Below, piece after piece: positions 36,028 through 43,411 of a stretch of 49,939 nucleotides of DNA. Each line of letters begins with the position of its first letter. The first letter of the stretch is position 1. The notes beneath the pieces were generated by a model. That model did not search any database, was not told where the DNA came from, and saw nothing but the letters and a program-made list of their open reading frames with translations. A program made the position numbers and the translations under genes. The DNA is from Streptomyces sp. IMTB 2501 (GTDB lineage Bacteria; Actinomycetota; Actinomycetes; Streptomycetales; Streptomycetaceae), in contig NZ_MQUS01000048.1 of NCBI RefSeq assembly GCF_001953885.1, positions 1 through 49,939 on the forward strand, read 5' to 3'.

Positions 36028-36167
36028 GTGCGGGTTTGTCGAGACCCTCGCTGTGCTCACCGCTCTTGTCAACGCCCTCGGCATGCCTGCCCTCAACGCA
36101 CGTTGATACTGCCCTCTTCGCCGTCGATCCATGCCTCGGATTCGGATCCTTGTGACGACGCGTCCTG

Positions 36168-36196
36168 AGAATTGCGCGCTGCGTGCGGTTCGTCAA
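36168..36196 (-). promoter_or_regulatory. Second candidate promoter upstream of rpoB
   Basis: TTGACG (36191-36196) and AATTCT (36168-36173) are separated by 17 bp on the minus strand. The -35 is good and the -10 lacks the leading T. It may be a weaker start or a chance match. Confidence 0.35.
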
Positions 36197-36296
36197 GGCC
36201 CCCCAGCCCGAAGCGGACCGTCCGGAGACACGACGAAGATCACCATACCCCTCGCCGAGGCGAGTTCAAGGTAACCGTGGTCGGGCCCGCCGGATA

Positions 36297-36338
36297 CGCC
36301 GAAGAGCGACCACCCGGATGGATGATCGCTCTTCGGTG
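36297..36338 (-). terminator. Attenuator-like hairpin after rplL
   Basis: CCGAAGAGCGA (36299-36309) pairs perfectly with TCGCTCTTCGG (36326-36336), extended by a G-T and a C-G pair, around a 16-nt loop. It lies about 90 nt past the rplL stop. A partial terminator at this place lowers rpoBC relative to rplJL in other bacteria. Confidence 0.65.
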
Positions 36339-36429
36339 CGTTCGCGTTACAGCCCTACGAGGCACTTTTCACGGCGCCAACGAGGCTGCTGTTCAGCGCG
36401 CGTTCGAGTCCGTGCGGACCCGGAAGGTC

Positions 36430-36819
36430 TTACTTGACCTCGACGGAGGCACCGGCGCCCTTGAGGGCCTCGGCGGCCTTGTCGGCGGCCTCCTTGTTGA
36501 CCTTCTCGAGGACCGGCTTCGGGGTGCCGTCGACGAGGTCCTTGGCCTCCTTCAGACCCAGCGAGGTCAGCTCGCGCACGACCTTGATGACCTGGATCTT
36601 CTTGTCGCCGGCGCCGGTGAGGACGACGTCGAACTCGTCCTTCTCCTCCTCGGCCTCGGCAGCGGCGCCACCAGCGGCACCACCGGCGACGACGACCGGC
36701 GCGGCAGCGGCGGCGGTGACGTCGAACTTCTCCTCGAAGGCCTTCACGAACTCGGAGAGCTCGATGAGGGTCATCTCCTCGAACTGGGCAAGCAGCTCGT
36801 CCTGGGTGAGCTTCGCCAT
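36430..36819 (-). CDS. rplL: 50S ribosomal protein L7/L12
   Basis: The 129-residue bL12 forms the stalk that recruits translational GTPases. It has an N-terminal dimerisation part (MAKLTQDELLAQFEEMTLIE), an Ala/Gly-rich hinge (AAAAAPVVVAGGAAGGAAAE) and a C-terminal domain with KIQVIKVVRELTSLGLKEAK and DLVDGTPKPV. I start at the ATG at 36819; seven upstream in-frame residues do not resemble the family. It follows rplJ by 116 nt. Confidence 0.98.
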   Translation of the reverse strand: MAKLTQDELLAQFEEMTLIELSEFVKAFEEKFDVTAAAAAPVVVAGGAAGGAAAEAEEEKDEFDVVLTGAGDKKIQVIKVVRELTSLGLKEAKDLVDGTPKPVLEKVNKEAADKAAEALKGAGASVEVK

Positions 36820-36935
36820 GATGGCGGTCCTTCCACTCAATCGGCAGGTGCCGGATGTACTGGGTAAGGCGGGCGTACGTCGGCCCGCTGCGACCCTCGC
36901 CGCGTCATGCGGCCAGGATCAGAAAGCGAGCCGAA

Positions 36936-37466
36936 TTACTCGGCACCGCCCTGCTCGGCCTGCTTGGCGCGCAGCGCGTCCACGGTGCGGACGAGCTTCG
37001 ACGGCAGCGCCTGGAAGACGGAGGCAGCCTGGGACTGCTTCGCCTTGAAGGCACCGGCCAGCTTGCTGAGCAGAACCTCGCGGGACTCGAGGTCCGCAAG
37101 CTTCTTGATCTCGTCGGCGGACAGCGCCTTGCCGTCAAGGACACCGCCCTTGATGACGAGATTCGGGTTCTCCTTGGCGAAGTCACGCAGACCCTTCGCC
37201 GACTCCACCGGGTCACCGGTGACGAAGGCGACGGCCGTCGGACCAGCGAAGAGCTGGTCGTCCAGCGTGATCCCGGCCTCGTTGGCCGCAATCTTGGTCA
37301 GCGTGTTCTTCACCACGGCGTACTGGGCGTTCTCACCGAGAGAACGGCGCAGCGTCTTGAGCTGCGCCACGGTAAGACCGCGGTACTCGGTCAGCACGGC
37401 GGCGTTCGAGTTGCGGAACTTGTCCGTCAGCTCGGCAACCGCGGCAGCCTTGTCGGGCCTCGCCAT
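36936..37466 (-). CDS. rplJ: 50S ribosomal protein L10
   Basis: The 176-residue uL10 is the stalk base. It starts MARPDKAAAVAELTDKFRNS at the ATG at 37466, contains AVLTEYRGLTVAQLKTLRRS, and ends with the L12-binding helix (ASVFQALPSKLVRTVDALRA, then KQAEQGG). The frame is open far upstream but only as leader. The ribosome site AAGGAGG lies inside a hairpin (37477-37517), suggesting control through the leader, as known for L10 operons. Confidence 0.97.
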   Translation of the reverse strand: MARPDKAAAVAELTDKFRNSNAAVLTEYRGLTVAQLKTLRRSLGENAQYAVVKNTLTKIAANEAGITLDDQLFAGPTAVAFVTGDPVESAKGLRDFAKENPNLVIKGGVLDGKALSADEIKKLADLESREVLLSKLAGAFKAKQSQAASVFQALPSKLVRTVDALRAKQAEQGGAE

Positions 37467-37476
37467 AGAGCCTCGG

Positions 37477-37517
37477 CCTCCTTCCGGGTGATTCGGACCG
37501 CGCGGACCCGAAGGAGG
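37477..37517 (-). promoter_or_regulatory. Hairpin sequestering the rplJ ribosome site
   Basis: CCTCCTTCCGGGT (37477-37489) pairs with ACCCGAAGGAGG (37506-37517) over 12 bp with one bulged C. On the mRNA the 3' arm contains the AAGGAGG Shine-Dalgarno of rplJ, so the fold would block initiation. This fits translational feedback by L10 or the L10-L12 complex. Confidence 0.65.
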
Positions 37518-37533
37518 ACTGGGCAAAACGAAA

Positions 37534-37558
37534 CGCCCCGGCGCAGGCGCACGGGGCG
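37534..37558 (-). terminator. Hairpin with T-tract in the rplJ leader (possible attenuator)
   Basis: CGCCCCG (37534-37540) pairs with CGGGGCG (37552-37558), with GCG/CGC pairing inside the loop. On the minus strand it is followed by TTTCGTTTTG, a U-rich run that is rare in this genome. It lies between the rplJ promoter and the rplJ ribosome site, so premature termination is possible. Confidence 0.5.
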
Positions 37559-37703
37559 GACTCGACCGGCCGTACACGCGCTCGGCGCGCACTCCGGGAG
37601 TTCTTCCACTGTCACCTGCGCGGGTCGCCCACTTTTCAGCGGATCCTTCGGCCACCGCGCCCTCGTTCAGAGCGCACGGCAACGACCAGCGGTCTTTGGC
37701 TTC
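37559..37703 (-). ncRNA. L10 leader region of rplJL
   Basis: The 5' part of the rplJ leader, starting just after the predicted promoter, contains CCAAAGACCGCTGGTCGTTG (minus strand), which resembles the conserved core of L10 leader RNAs that bind the L10-L12 complex. No coding gene is seen. The identification is by motif memory and position, not by a covariance search. Confidence 0.5.
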
Positions 37704-37709
37704 TGGAAG

Positions 37710-37739
37710 AGAGTACGGGACCGGGGCGCCGCCGAGCAA
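37710..37739 (-). promoter_or_regulatory. Candidate rplJL promoter
   Basis: TTGCTC (37734-37739) and TACTCT (37710-37715) are separated by 18 bp on the minus strand. The -35 box lies in the loop of the lipoprotein terminator (37717-37765), so termination and initiation sites overlap. Start near 37703. Confidence 0.5.
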
Positions 37740-37765
37740 ATCGGGCTCTACGGCACCCCGGTCCC
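37717..37765 (-). terminator. Terminator after the lipoprotein gene
   Basis: GGGACCGGGGCGCCG (37717-37731) pairs with CGGCACCCCGGTCCC (37751-37765), one mismatch in 15, and an inner CCGA/TCGG extends the stem. It begins 16 nt after the lipoprotein stop. Confidence 0.75.
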
Positions 37766-37780
37766 GCTATGTCATCGGGC

Positions 37781-38743
37781 TCAGGAGCTGGTGCCGGAGC
37801 CGCCCGCCACGGTGCCAGTGCCTGTGCCTCCGGACATGCCACCCGTCCTACCGCCGGTCATGCCGCCGGACTTCAGCAGGTTCGCGAAGTCGGTGGTGTC
37901 GCCGGCCGGGGGTGCCTCGGCGGAGACCTTCACGCCGTAGTCGCTGTAGTAGGCCGTGCTGGTCATCCTGCCGTTCGCCGTGTCGGCCTGCTCGGACTTC
38001 TTCACCAGCAGGTTCTGGTCGTTGATCCAGAGGTCGATGGTGTCGGTGGTGATGCCGGCCTGGCCGAGCTGCTTCTTCAGGGCATCCAGCTGGTCCGGGC
38101 TGAGGTCGCTGCTCCTGCTCGCGAGGTCGGCGACCTTCACCGTGCCCGAGTAGTGCGTGGTGTGGACGCCGGAGACCGACTCCTCCCCGACCTTCTTCAC
38201 GTCACCGGAGGCCAGCAGCATCTTCACGGACTGGTTCGGCGTGGAGTTCTGCAGCTGGTCCTTCAGGTACGAGCCGGAGGCGCCGCCGAGCTTGGCCAGC
38301 TCGTCGTACGAGTACCTGATCCAGTGCTTGCCGCCCGTGTGCTGGGCGTAGGCGTCGCTCATGTGCGCGTAGTAGGCGTCCGGCAGATAACGGGCCTCCA
38401 TCGACTGTGTGCCGGCCTGGCGCATCATGTCGGCCATCTTGCCGCCGGTGTAGGTGATGGTGAGGTTGCCCTTGAGGCCGTCGCCCCAGGTGAGCGCACC
38501 GTCCCCCGTCATCGCCATCAGCTCGCCGATGGACGTGGTGGAGCGCACCTTGGCCGAGTCCGCCTTGTCGGTGGACTGCTCGGCGGAGCGCAGCGCGGCG
38601 GCGATGGGGCTGACGTGGATGGCGCCCCCATCGGCCGCCTTGTCACCCTTCCCCGAGCCCGAGGAGCCGCAGGCGGCCACCCCGGTCAGCGCGGCGACCA
38701 CCGCCACAGAGAGGGCCATCCGGCGTGCCGTCGTGCTCTTCAT
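37781..38743 (-). CDS. Secreted lipoprotein (LppX/LolA-like fold)
   Basis: The 320-residue protein has a signal peptide MKSTTARRMALSVAVVAALT and lipobox GVAAC, Cys near residue 25. The body resembles the LppX/LprAFG-type lipoproteins of actinobacteria that carry hydrophobic ligands (VRSTTSIGELMAMTGDGALT, GNLTITYTGGKMADMMRQ, TTDTIDLWINDQNLLVKK). It ends in a Gly/Thr-rich low-complexity tail. It sits alone between terminators, in the place where Streptomyces keeps a lipoprotein between rplA and rplJ. The ligand is unknown. Confidence 0.85.
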   Translation of the reverse strand: MKSTTARRMALSVAVVAALTGVAACGSSGSGKGDKAADGGAIHVSPIAAALRSAEQSTDKADSAKVRSTTSIGELMAMTGDGALTWGDGLKGNLTITYTGGKMADMMRQAGTQSMEARYLPDAYYAHMSDAYAQHTGGKHWIRYSYDELAKLGGASGSYLKDQLQNSTPNQSVKMLLASGDVKKVGEESVSGVHTTHYSGTVKVADLASRSSDLSPDQLDALKKQLGQAGITTDTIDLWINDQNLLVKKSEQADTANGRMTSTAYYSDYGVKVSAEAPPAGDTTDFANLLKSGGMTGGRTGGMSGGTGTGTVAGGSGTSS

Positions 38744-38859
38744 CGTGTCCTACCCCCATGCAAGTCGTGTGCCCGCACCGTAGCCCGGGCCACTGACAGT
38801 CGTGCGACAACGCGTACAACGGAACTTGTGCGACGAAGCTCGTACAAAGCTCGTACGAA

Positions 38860-38903
38860 AAAGGACGGGCCCTGCACCTGGAAGGTTGCAGGGCTCGCCC
38901 TTT
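38860..38903 (-). terminator. Intrinsic terminator after rplA, with U-tract
   Basis: The arms at 38860-38876 and 38887-38903 pair over 17 positions (one mismatch, one G-T) around a 10-nt loop. On the minus strand it is followed by TTTTTCG. This is a classic intrinsic terminator ending the rplKA unit. Just beyond lie two direct copies of AAGCTCGTAC (38836 and 38847, 11-bp period) in the lipoprotein upstream region. Confidence 0.85.
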
Positions 38904-38944
38904 GCTTACGCGTACCTGACGCGGCTACCGGGTGAGCGGGAGGC

Positions 38945-39670
38945 TCAGACGGCGGCCGGGTCCTCCTCGACGAGGAGGTTGCGGGTGCGGTTCGGGTCGA
39001 CCGGGATGCCGGGGCCCATCGTGGTGGTGATGGCGGCCTTCTTGATGTAGCGACCCTTGGCGGCGGACGGCTTCAGACGGAGGATCTCCTCCAGCGCGGC
39101 GCCGTAGTTCTCCACCAGCTTGGCGTCGTCGAAGGACGCCTTGCCGATGATGAAGTGCAGGTTCGAGTGCTTGTCGACGCGGAACTCGATCTTGCCGCCC
39201 TTGATCTCGGTCACAGCCTTGGCGGTGTCCGGGGTCACGGTGCCGGTCTTCGGGTTCGGCATCAGACCACGCGGGCCGAGGACGCGGCCGAGGCGGCCGA
39301 CCTTGCCCATGAGGTCCGGGGTGGCGACGACGGCGTCGAAGTCCAGACGGCCCTTCGCCACCTCGTCGATCAGCTCGTCGGCGCCGACGATGTCGGCGCC
39401 CGCGGCACGCGCGGCCTCGGCACGGTCACCGGTCGCGAAGACCAGGACCCGGGCGGTCTTACCGGTGCCGTGCGGGAGGTTCACGGTGCCACGGACCATC
39501 TGGTCGGCCTTGCGCGGGTCGACACCCAGACGGAAGGCGACCTCGACGGTGCCGTCGAACTTGGTCGTGGAGGTCTCCTTGGCGAGACGGACGGCCTCGA
39601 GCGGGGCGTACAGCTTCTCCCGGTCGACCTTGGCGTCCGCAGCGCGGAGAGCCTTGCTGCGCTTGCTCAC
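38945..39670 (-). CDS. rplA: 50S ribosomal protein L1
   Basis: The 241-residue uL1 forms the mobile L1 stalk at the E site. It starts with GTG at 39670 (SKRSKALRAADAKVDREKLY) after an AGGAG site; the 20 upstream in-frame residues are not L1-like. Key parts are KFDGTVEVAFRLGVDPRKAD, DLMGKVGRLGRVLGPRGLMP and VDKHSNLHFIIGKASF. L1 represses its own operon in E. coli by binding the mRNA leader. It follows rplK by about 100 nt. Confidence 0.97.
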   Translation of the reverse strand: MSKRSKALRAADAKVDREKLYAPLEAVRLAKETSTTKFDGTVEVAFRLGVDPRKADQMVRGTVNLPHGTGKTARVLVFATGDRAEAARAAGADIVGADELIDEVAKGRLDFDAVVATPDLMGKVGRLGRVLGPRGLMPNPKTGTVTPDTAKAVTEIKGGKIEFRVDKHSNLHFIIGKASFDDAKLVENYGAALEEILRLKPSAAKGRYIKKAAITTTMGPGIPVDPNRTRNLLVEEDPAAV

Positions 39671-39769
39671 AACTTGCTCCTGTGTGTTCTGAAAGGAGTC
39701 GTGGTCTCTGGGCCGAGCAGGCCCTGCCACGTGCGACCGGCTACGGCCGCATTACTGCTGGGGGTGGGT

Positions 39770-40204
39770 TCAGCCCTCGACCGTGACGCCCATGGAGCGC
39801 GCGGTGCCGGCGATGATCTTCGCGGCCGCGTCCAGGTCGTTCGCGTTGAGGTCGGGCATCTTGGTCTGGGCGATCTCGCGGACCTGCGCCTCGGTGATCT
39901 TGGCGACCTTGGTCTTGTGCGGCTCGCCGGAGCCCTTCTCGATGCCCGCGGCCTTGAGGATCATCTTCGCGGCCGGCGGCGTCTTGGTGACGAAGGTGAA
40001 GGAACGGTCCTCGTAGACCGTGATCTCCACCGGGATGACCCAACCGCGCTGCGACTCGGTCGCGGCGTTGTAGGCCTTGCAGAACTCCATGATGTTGACG
40101 CCGTGCTGACCCAGCGCCGGGCCGACCGGCGGGGCCGGGTTGGCGGCGCCGGCCTGGATCTGGAGCTTGATGAGCCCCGTGACCTTCTTCTTCTTGGGAG
40201 GCAT
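39770..40204 (-). CDS. rplK: 50S ribosomal protein L11
   Basis: The 144-residue uL11 sits at the GTPase-associated centre, the thiostrepton site, and is needed for the stringent response (RelC phenotype). It starts MPPKKKKVTGLIKLQIQAGA at the ATG at 40204. The Pro-rich hinge NPAPPVGPALGQHGVNIMEF is near residues 20-40, and the C-terminal rRNA-binding part is KMPDLNANDLDAAAKIIAGT. It is transcribed before rplA. Confidence 0.98.
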   Translation of the reverse strand: MPPKKKKVTGLIKLQIQAGAANPAPPVGPALGQHGVNIMEFCKAYNAATESQRGWVIPVEITVYEDRSFTFVTKTPPAAKMILKAAGIEKGSGEPHKTKVAKITEAQVREIAQTKMPDLNANDLDAAAKIIAGTARSMGVTVEG

Positions 40205-40276
40205 TGCTCTCCGGGTCCTTTCATTCGGGTCCATGCCCGCGCGAGGATCGCGATCCTGACGCAGGCATACCGCACA

Positions 40277-40304
40277 ACGATAACGGGTATGGATGCGCGG
40301 CCAA
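40277..40304 (-). promoter_or_regulatory. Candidate rplKA promoter
   Basis: TTGGCC (40299-40304) and TATCGT (40277-40282) are separated by 16 bp on the minus strand, just past the nusG terminator. The leader then holds a perfect 14-bp palindrome AGGATCGCGATCCT (40244-40257), a possible part of an L1-binding structure. Confidence 0.45.
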
Positions 40305-40312
40305 AAACCGAG

Positions 40313-40347
40313 CAGGTCAGACAAGCAGTGACAGCTCGTCTGACCTG
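40313..40347 (-). terminator. Intrinsic terminator after nusG, with U-tract
   Basis: CAGGTCAGAC (40313-40322) pairs perfectly with GTCTGACCTG (40338-40347). A further CCG/CGG extends the stem with small mismatches, and GGTTTTTGG follows on the minus strand. It separates secE-nusG from rplKA. Confidence 0.75.
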
Positions 40348-40372
40348 GCCGGTGGCTTTATCGCCGAAGGCG

Positions 40373-41242
40373 TCAGTTCTTCTGGATCTGGTCGAAGGAC
40401 AGCTCGACCGGCGTCTCCCGGCCGAAGATCTCCACCAGGCCCTTGACCTTCTTCGAGTCGGGATTGATCTCGTTGATGGTCGCCTGCAGCGTGGCGAACG
40501 GGCCGTCGGTGACGGTGACCGAGTCGCCGACCTCGAAGTCCAGCACCTGGACCTCGACCTTGCGCTGCGGGGCGGGCTTGCCCTCGGCCTCGGCGGCCTC
40601 GCGGGCGGCCTTCTCCTCGGCCTCCGGGGCGAGCATCTTGACGATCTCGTCCAGGGTCAGCGGGTACGGGTCGTAGGCGTTGCCGACGAAGCCGGTGACA
40701 CCCGGGGTGTTGCGGACGACGCCCCAGGACTCGTTGGTCAGGTCCATGCGGACCAGGACGTAACCCGGCAGCTTGTTCTGCTTGATCGTCTTACGGTCGC
40801 CGTTCTTGATCTGGACGACCTCTTCCTGCGGCACCTCGGCCTGGAAGATGTAGTCCTCGACGTTCAGCGAGACGGCGCGCTGCTCAAGGTTGGTCTTCAC
40901 GCGGTTCTCGTAACCGGCGTAGGTGTGGATGACGTACCACTCGCCGGGCAGGGTGCGCAGTTCCTCGCGCAGGGCCGCGACGGGGTCGACGGGCTCGGCC
41001 GGCTCCTCCTCGGCGGCCTCGGCGGGAGCCTCTTCGGCCTCGTCCTCGGCGGCCTCGTCGGCCTCTTCCTCGTCCTCGACGTTCAGGGCAGCCTCTTCGG
41101 CCGACTCCCCCGCCTCGGCCTCGGCAGCCTCGAACTCGTCCTGCTCGTCCGCGCCCTCGACGATGTCGAGCTCGTCGTCCACCATCTCGGCAGCGGTCCC
41201 GCGAGACTCGATGGCGTCGTCGTTCAGGTTCGGGTCAGACAC
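40373..41242 (-). CDS. nusG: Transcription antitermination factor NusG
   Basis: The 289-residue NusG binds RNA polymerase and, with S10/NusE, the ribosome. An acidic Ala/Glu-rich N-terminal extension of about 110 residues precedes the NGN domain (EWYVIHTYAGYENRVKTNLE, then AVSLNVEDYIFQAEVPQEEV). A KOW domain follows at about 235-289 (VGDSVTVTDGPFATLQATI, GLVEIFGRETPVELSFDQIQ). The extension is usual in Streptomyces but absent from E. coli. The start is GTG at 41242. It follows secE by 80 nt. Confidence 0.97.
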   Translation of the reverse strand: MSDPNLNDDAIESRGTAAEMVDDELDIVEGADEQDEFEAAEAEAGESAEEAALNVEDEEEADEAAEDEAEEAPAEAAEEEPAEPVDPVAALREELRTLPGEWYVIHTYAGYENRVKTNLEQRAVSLNVEDYIFQAEVPQEEVVQIKNGDRKTIKQNKLPGYVLVRMDLTNESWGVVRNTPGVTGFVGNAYDPYPLTLDEIVKMLAPEAEEKAAREAAEAEGKPAPQRKVEVQVLDFEVGDSVTVTDGPFATLQATINEINPDSKKVKGLVEIFGRETPVELSFDQIQKN

Positions 41243-41280
41243 GATGGCTGCTTCTTCCTGGATACATAGGGGTGGAACAT

Positions 41281-41315
41281 GCGAAAACGGGCGCCGGTGC
41301 CACGGCGCCCTTCGC
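41281..41315 (-). promoter_or_regulatory. Hairpin between secE and nusG
   Basis: GGGCGCCG (41289-41296) pairs with CGGCGCCC (41303-41310), and flanking GCGAA/TTCGC extends it across a 3-nt bulge. It may be a processing or attenuation site; only the fold is seen. Confidence 0.5.
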
Positions 41316-41322
41316 TCTTGGC

Positions 41323-41610
41323 TCAGCCGAAGACGTACTTGGCCGCGTGGTTGAGCCCATAGTCAATCACGGTCACCAGCGCGATCATGATGGCGACGAA
41401 GAAGATCACCACGGTGGTGTACGACGTCAGCTGGTTACGCGTCGGCCAGACGACCTTGCGAAGCTCCGCGATGATCTGGCGGTAGAAGGTGGCAAGGCGC
41501 TTCAGCGGGCCCTTCTTGGCACGCTTCCCACCCTTGCGGGCCTTCTTCTTCGACTCAAGCGCCTCGTCCTGGGCATCAGGCGTGTCGATGGAGCCCACGG
41601 CGTCCGTCAT
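41323..41610 (-). CDS. secE: Preprotein translocase subunit SecE
   Basis: The 95-residue SecE has a hydrophilic N-terminus (LESKKKARKGGKRAKKGPLK), the amphipathic cytoplasmic helix ATFYRQIIAELRKVVWPTRN, and one membrane helix (YTTVVIFFVAIMIALVTVID). This is the short single-span form of Gram-positives. It stabilises SecY, also encoded in this window. The order tRNA-Trp, secE, nusG is the conserved one. Confidence 0.97.
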   Translation of the reverse strand: MTDAVGSIDTPDAQDEALESKKKARKGGKRAKKGPLKRLATFYRQIIAELRKVVWPTRNQLTSYTTVVIFFVAIMIALVTVIDYGLNHAAKYVFG

Positions 41611-41716
41611 TCTGCCTCACCTGATTCCGGGTCGTGGCCGTGCCGCGCCCGGTCTGAGCCGCACGGCGGTGCAATCGCTGTACGTACATGCGCACACATC
41701 CTGGCGGTGTGTGTAG

Positions 41717-41789
41717 CAGGGCCGGAGGGACTTGAACCCCCAACCGCCGGTTTTGGAGACCGGTGCTCTACCAATTGAGCTACGACCCT
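41717..41789 (-). tRNA. tRNA-Trp (anticodon CCA)
   Basis: The 73-nt cloverleaf reads on the minus strand. The acceptor AGGGTCG pairs with CGGCCCT and has a G discriminator. D-arm GCTC...GAGC, anticodon arm CCGGT-CTCCAAA-ACCGG with anticodon CCA, and T-arm with TTCAAGT are present. The 3' CCA is not encoded. It lies just upstream of secE, the usual actinobacterial position, and supplies the only tRNA in the window. Confidence 0.97.
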
Positions 41790-41875
41790 TTGTGTGTCCC
41801 CCAACGTACCGCATCCGACCGGGTGCGCGGTGTGCACCGGTTTCGGCGGTGGCTGCTGAAGGCCAACGAGGTGAG

Positions 41876-41905
41876 AGTGTACGTGGTCCGGGGCCCGGCG
41901 TCGAA
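41876..41905 (-). promoter_or_regulatory. Candidate promoter for tRNA-Trp and secE
   Basis: TTCGAC (41900-41905) and TACACT (41876-41881) are separated by 18 bp on the minus strand, about 80 nt upstream of the tRNA. The -10 is good, the -35 moderate. Confidence 0.45.
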
Positions 41906-42051
41906 CAGAAAGAGCCCGTCCGGGGCCACTTGACCAAAGATCGTCCTGGCCGGAGCCCGGATTCGGATCCGTGTTCATGCCTGGCCCCCTGGCTGTTCAG
42001 TCCGTGAAACCCGCGTGCCGGGGATGTTTCCGGTCTGGAACGATGGGTTCC

Positions 42052-43278
42052 ATGAGCGCTGCAACCCCTCCCACCGAGCGCCGGGTCTCCGCCCGAGTCG
42101 GCGCGATCTCCGAGTCCGCCACCCTCGCCGTGGACGCCAAGGCCAAGGCCCTGAAGGCCGCCGGGCGTCCGGTGATCGGCTTCGGCGCCGGTGAGCCCGA
42201 TTTCCCGACCCCGGACTACATCGTCGAGGCGGCCGTCGAGGCCTGCAAGAACCCCAAGTACCACCGCTACACCCCGGCCGGCGGTCTGCCCGAGCTGAAG
42301 GCCGCTCTCGCCGCGAAGACGCTGCGTGACTCCGGCTGGGAGCCCGACGTCTCGCAGATCCTCGTCACCAACGGCGGCAAGCAGGCCATCTACGAGGCGT
42401 TCGCCGCCATCCTCGACCCGGGCGACGAGGTCATCGTCCCGGCGCCGTACTGGACGACGTACCCGGAGTCGATCCGGCTCGCGGGCGGAGTCCCGGTGGA
42501 GGTGGTGGCCGACGAGACGACCGGCTACCGCGTCACGGTCGAGCAGCTGGAGGCGGCACGCACGGAGAAGACGAAGGTCGTGCTCTTCGTCTCCCCGTCC
42601 AACCCGACCGGCGCGGTCTACTCCGAGGCCGAGACCGAGGCGATCGGCCGCTGGGCCCTGGAGCACGGCCTGTGGGTGCTCACCGACGAGATCTATGAGC
42701 ACCTGGTCTACGGCGATGCCTCCGCGGTGTCCCTGCCGGCGCTCTTCCCCGAGCTGCGCGACAAGTGCATCGTGGTCAACGGCGTGGCGAAGACGTACGC
42801 CATGACGGGCTGGCGCGTGGGATGGGTCATCGGCCCGAAGGACGTCGTCAAGGCCGCCACCAACCTGCAGTCGCACGCCACCTCGAACGTCTCCAACGTG
42901 GCCCAGGTGGCCGCCCTGGCCGCCGTCTCCGGTGACCTCGAGGCCGTGGCGAAGATGCGCGAGGCCTTCGACCGCCGCCGCAGGACCATGGTGCGGATGC
43001 TCAACGAGATCGACGGCGTGCTCTGCCCGGAGCCCGAGGGCGCGTTCTACGCCTACCCGTCGGTCAAGGCCCTGCTCGGCAAGGAGATCCGCGGCAAGCG
43101 CCCGCAGGACACGGTCGAGCTGGCCGCGCTGATCCTGGAGGAGGCCGAGGTCGCGGTCGTCCCGGGCGAGGCCTTCGGCACGCCGGGCTATCTGCGGCTG
43201 TCGTACGCGCTCGGTGACGAGGACCTCGTCGAGGGCGTGAGCCGCATGCAGAAGCTGCTGGCGGAGGCGCGGGACTAG
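42052..43278 (+). CDS. aspC: Aspartate-family aminotransferase (PLP-dependent, class I)
   Basis: This 408-residue fold-type I aminotransferase transfers amino groups between Asp (or related amino acids) and 2-oxoglutarate. Seen motifs are GFGAGEPDFPTPDY, KYHRYTPAGGLPELK, LVTNGGKQAIYEAF, APYWTTYPE, FVSPSNPTGAVYS (the PLP/carboxylate Asn) and VNGVAKTYAMTGWRVGW with the Schiff-base Lys near residue 247. The substrate-binding Arg lies in GYLRLSYAL. I use ATG 42052; ATG 42043 is an alternative. A terminator follows. Confidence 0.93.
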   Translation: MSAATPPTERRVSARVGAISESATLAVDAKAKALKAAGRPVIGFGAGEPDFPTPDYIVEAAVEACKNPKYHRYTPAGGLPELKAALAAKTLRDSGWEPDVSQILVTNGGKQAIYEAFAAILDPGDEVIVPAPYWTTYPESIRLAGGVPVEVVADETTGYRVTVEQLEAARTEKTKVVLFVSPSNPTGAVYSEAETEAIGRWALEHGLWVLTDEIYEHLVYGDASAVSLPALFPELRDKCIVVNGVAKTYAMTGWRVGWVIGPKDVVKAATNLQSHATSNVSNVAQVAALAAVSGDLEAVAKMREAFDRRRRTMVRMLNEIDGVLCPEPEGAFYAYPSVKALLGKEIRGKRPQDTVELAALILEEAEVAVVPGEAFGTPGYLRLSYALGDEDLVEGVSRMQKLLAEARD

Positions 43279-43306
43279 TCCCCGTTTTTGCGCTCTACGC
43301 GCGCGT

Positions 43307-43338
43307 GCGGGCCGTTTCCCTTCGGGGAGGCGGCCCGC
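43307..43338 (+). terminator. UUCG-loop terminator after aspC
   Basis: GCGGGCCGTTTCCC (43307-43320) pairs with GGGAGGCGGCCCGC (43325-43338) over 14 bp, including two G-T pairs, with the very stable tetraloop TTCG. It begins 28 nt after the aspC stop. Confidence 0.85.
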
Positions 43339-43411
43339 TTCTGTGTGCGAGCAAGACCACGTATGGGGAAACGGCTACCGGTGCGGCGGGTGTCTACGGC
43401 AGGATCCTGGG

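Larger units (their letters stand above)
35835..36429 (-). other. rplL-rpoB intergenic region, no gene
   Basis: This 595-nt gap contains no credible coding sequence. It holds an attenuator-like hairpin (36297-36338), two possible promoters (36168-36196 and 35999-36027) and the rpoB leader. The leader begins with a T-rich run (TGACCCTTTGCGCTGCCTG on the mRNA strand) directly after the second -10. I recall this run as conserved upstream of actinobacterial rpoB. Confidence 0.6.

Noticed and set aside
43279..43411. Upstream in-frame extension of the adenosine deaminase
   Set aside because: The frame runs back over the aspC terminator; the ATG at 43412 starts the family N-terminus.
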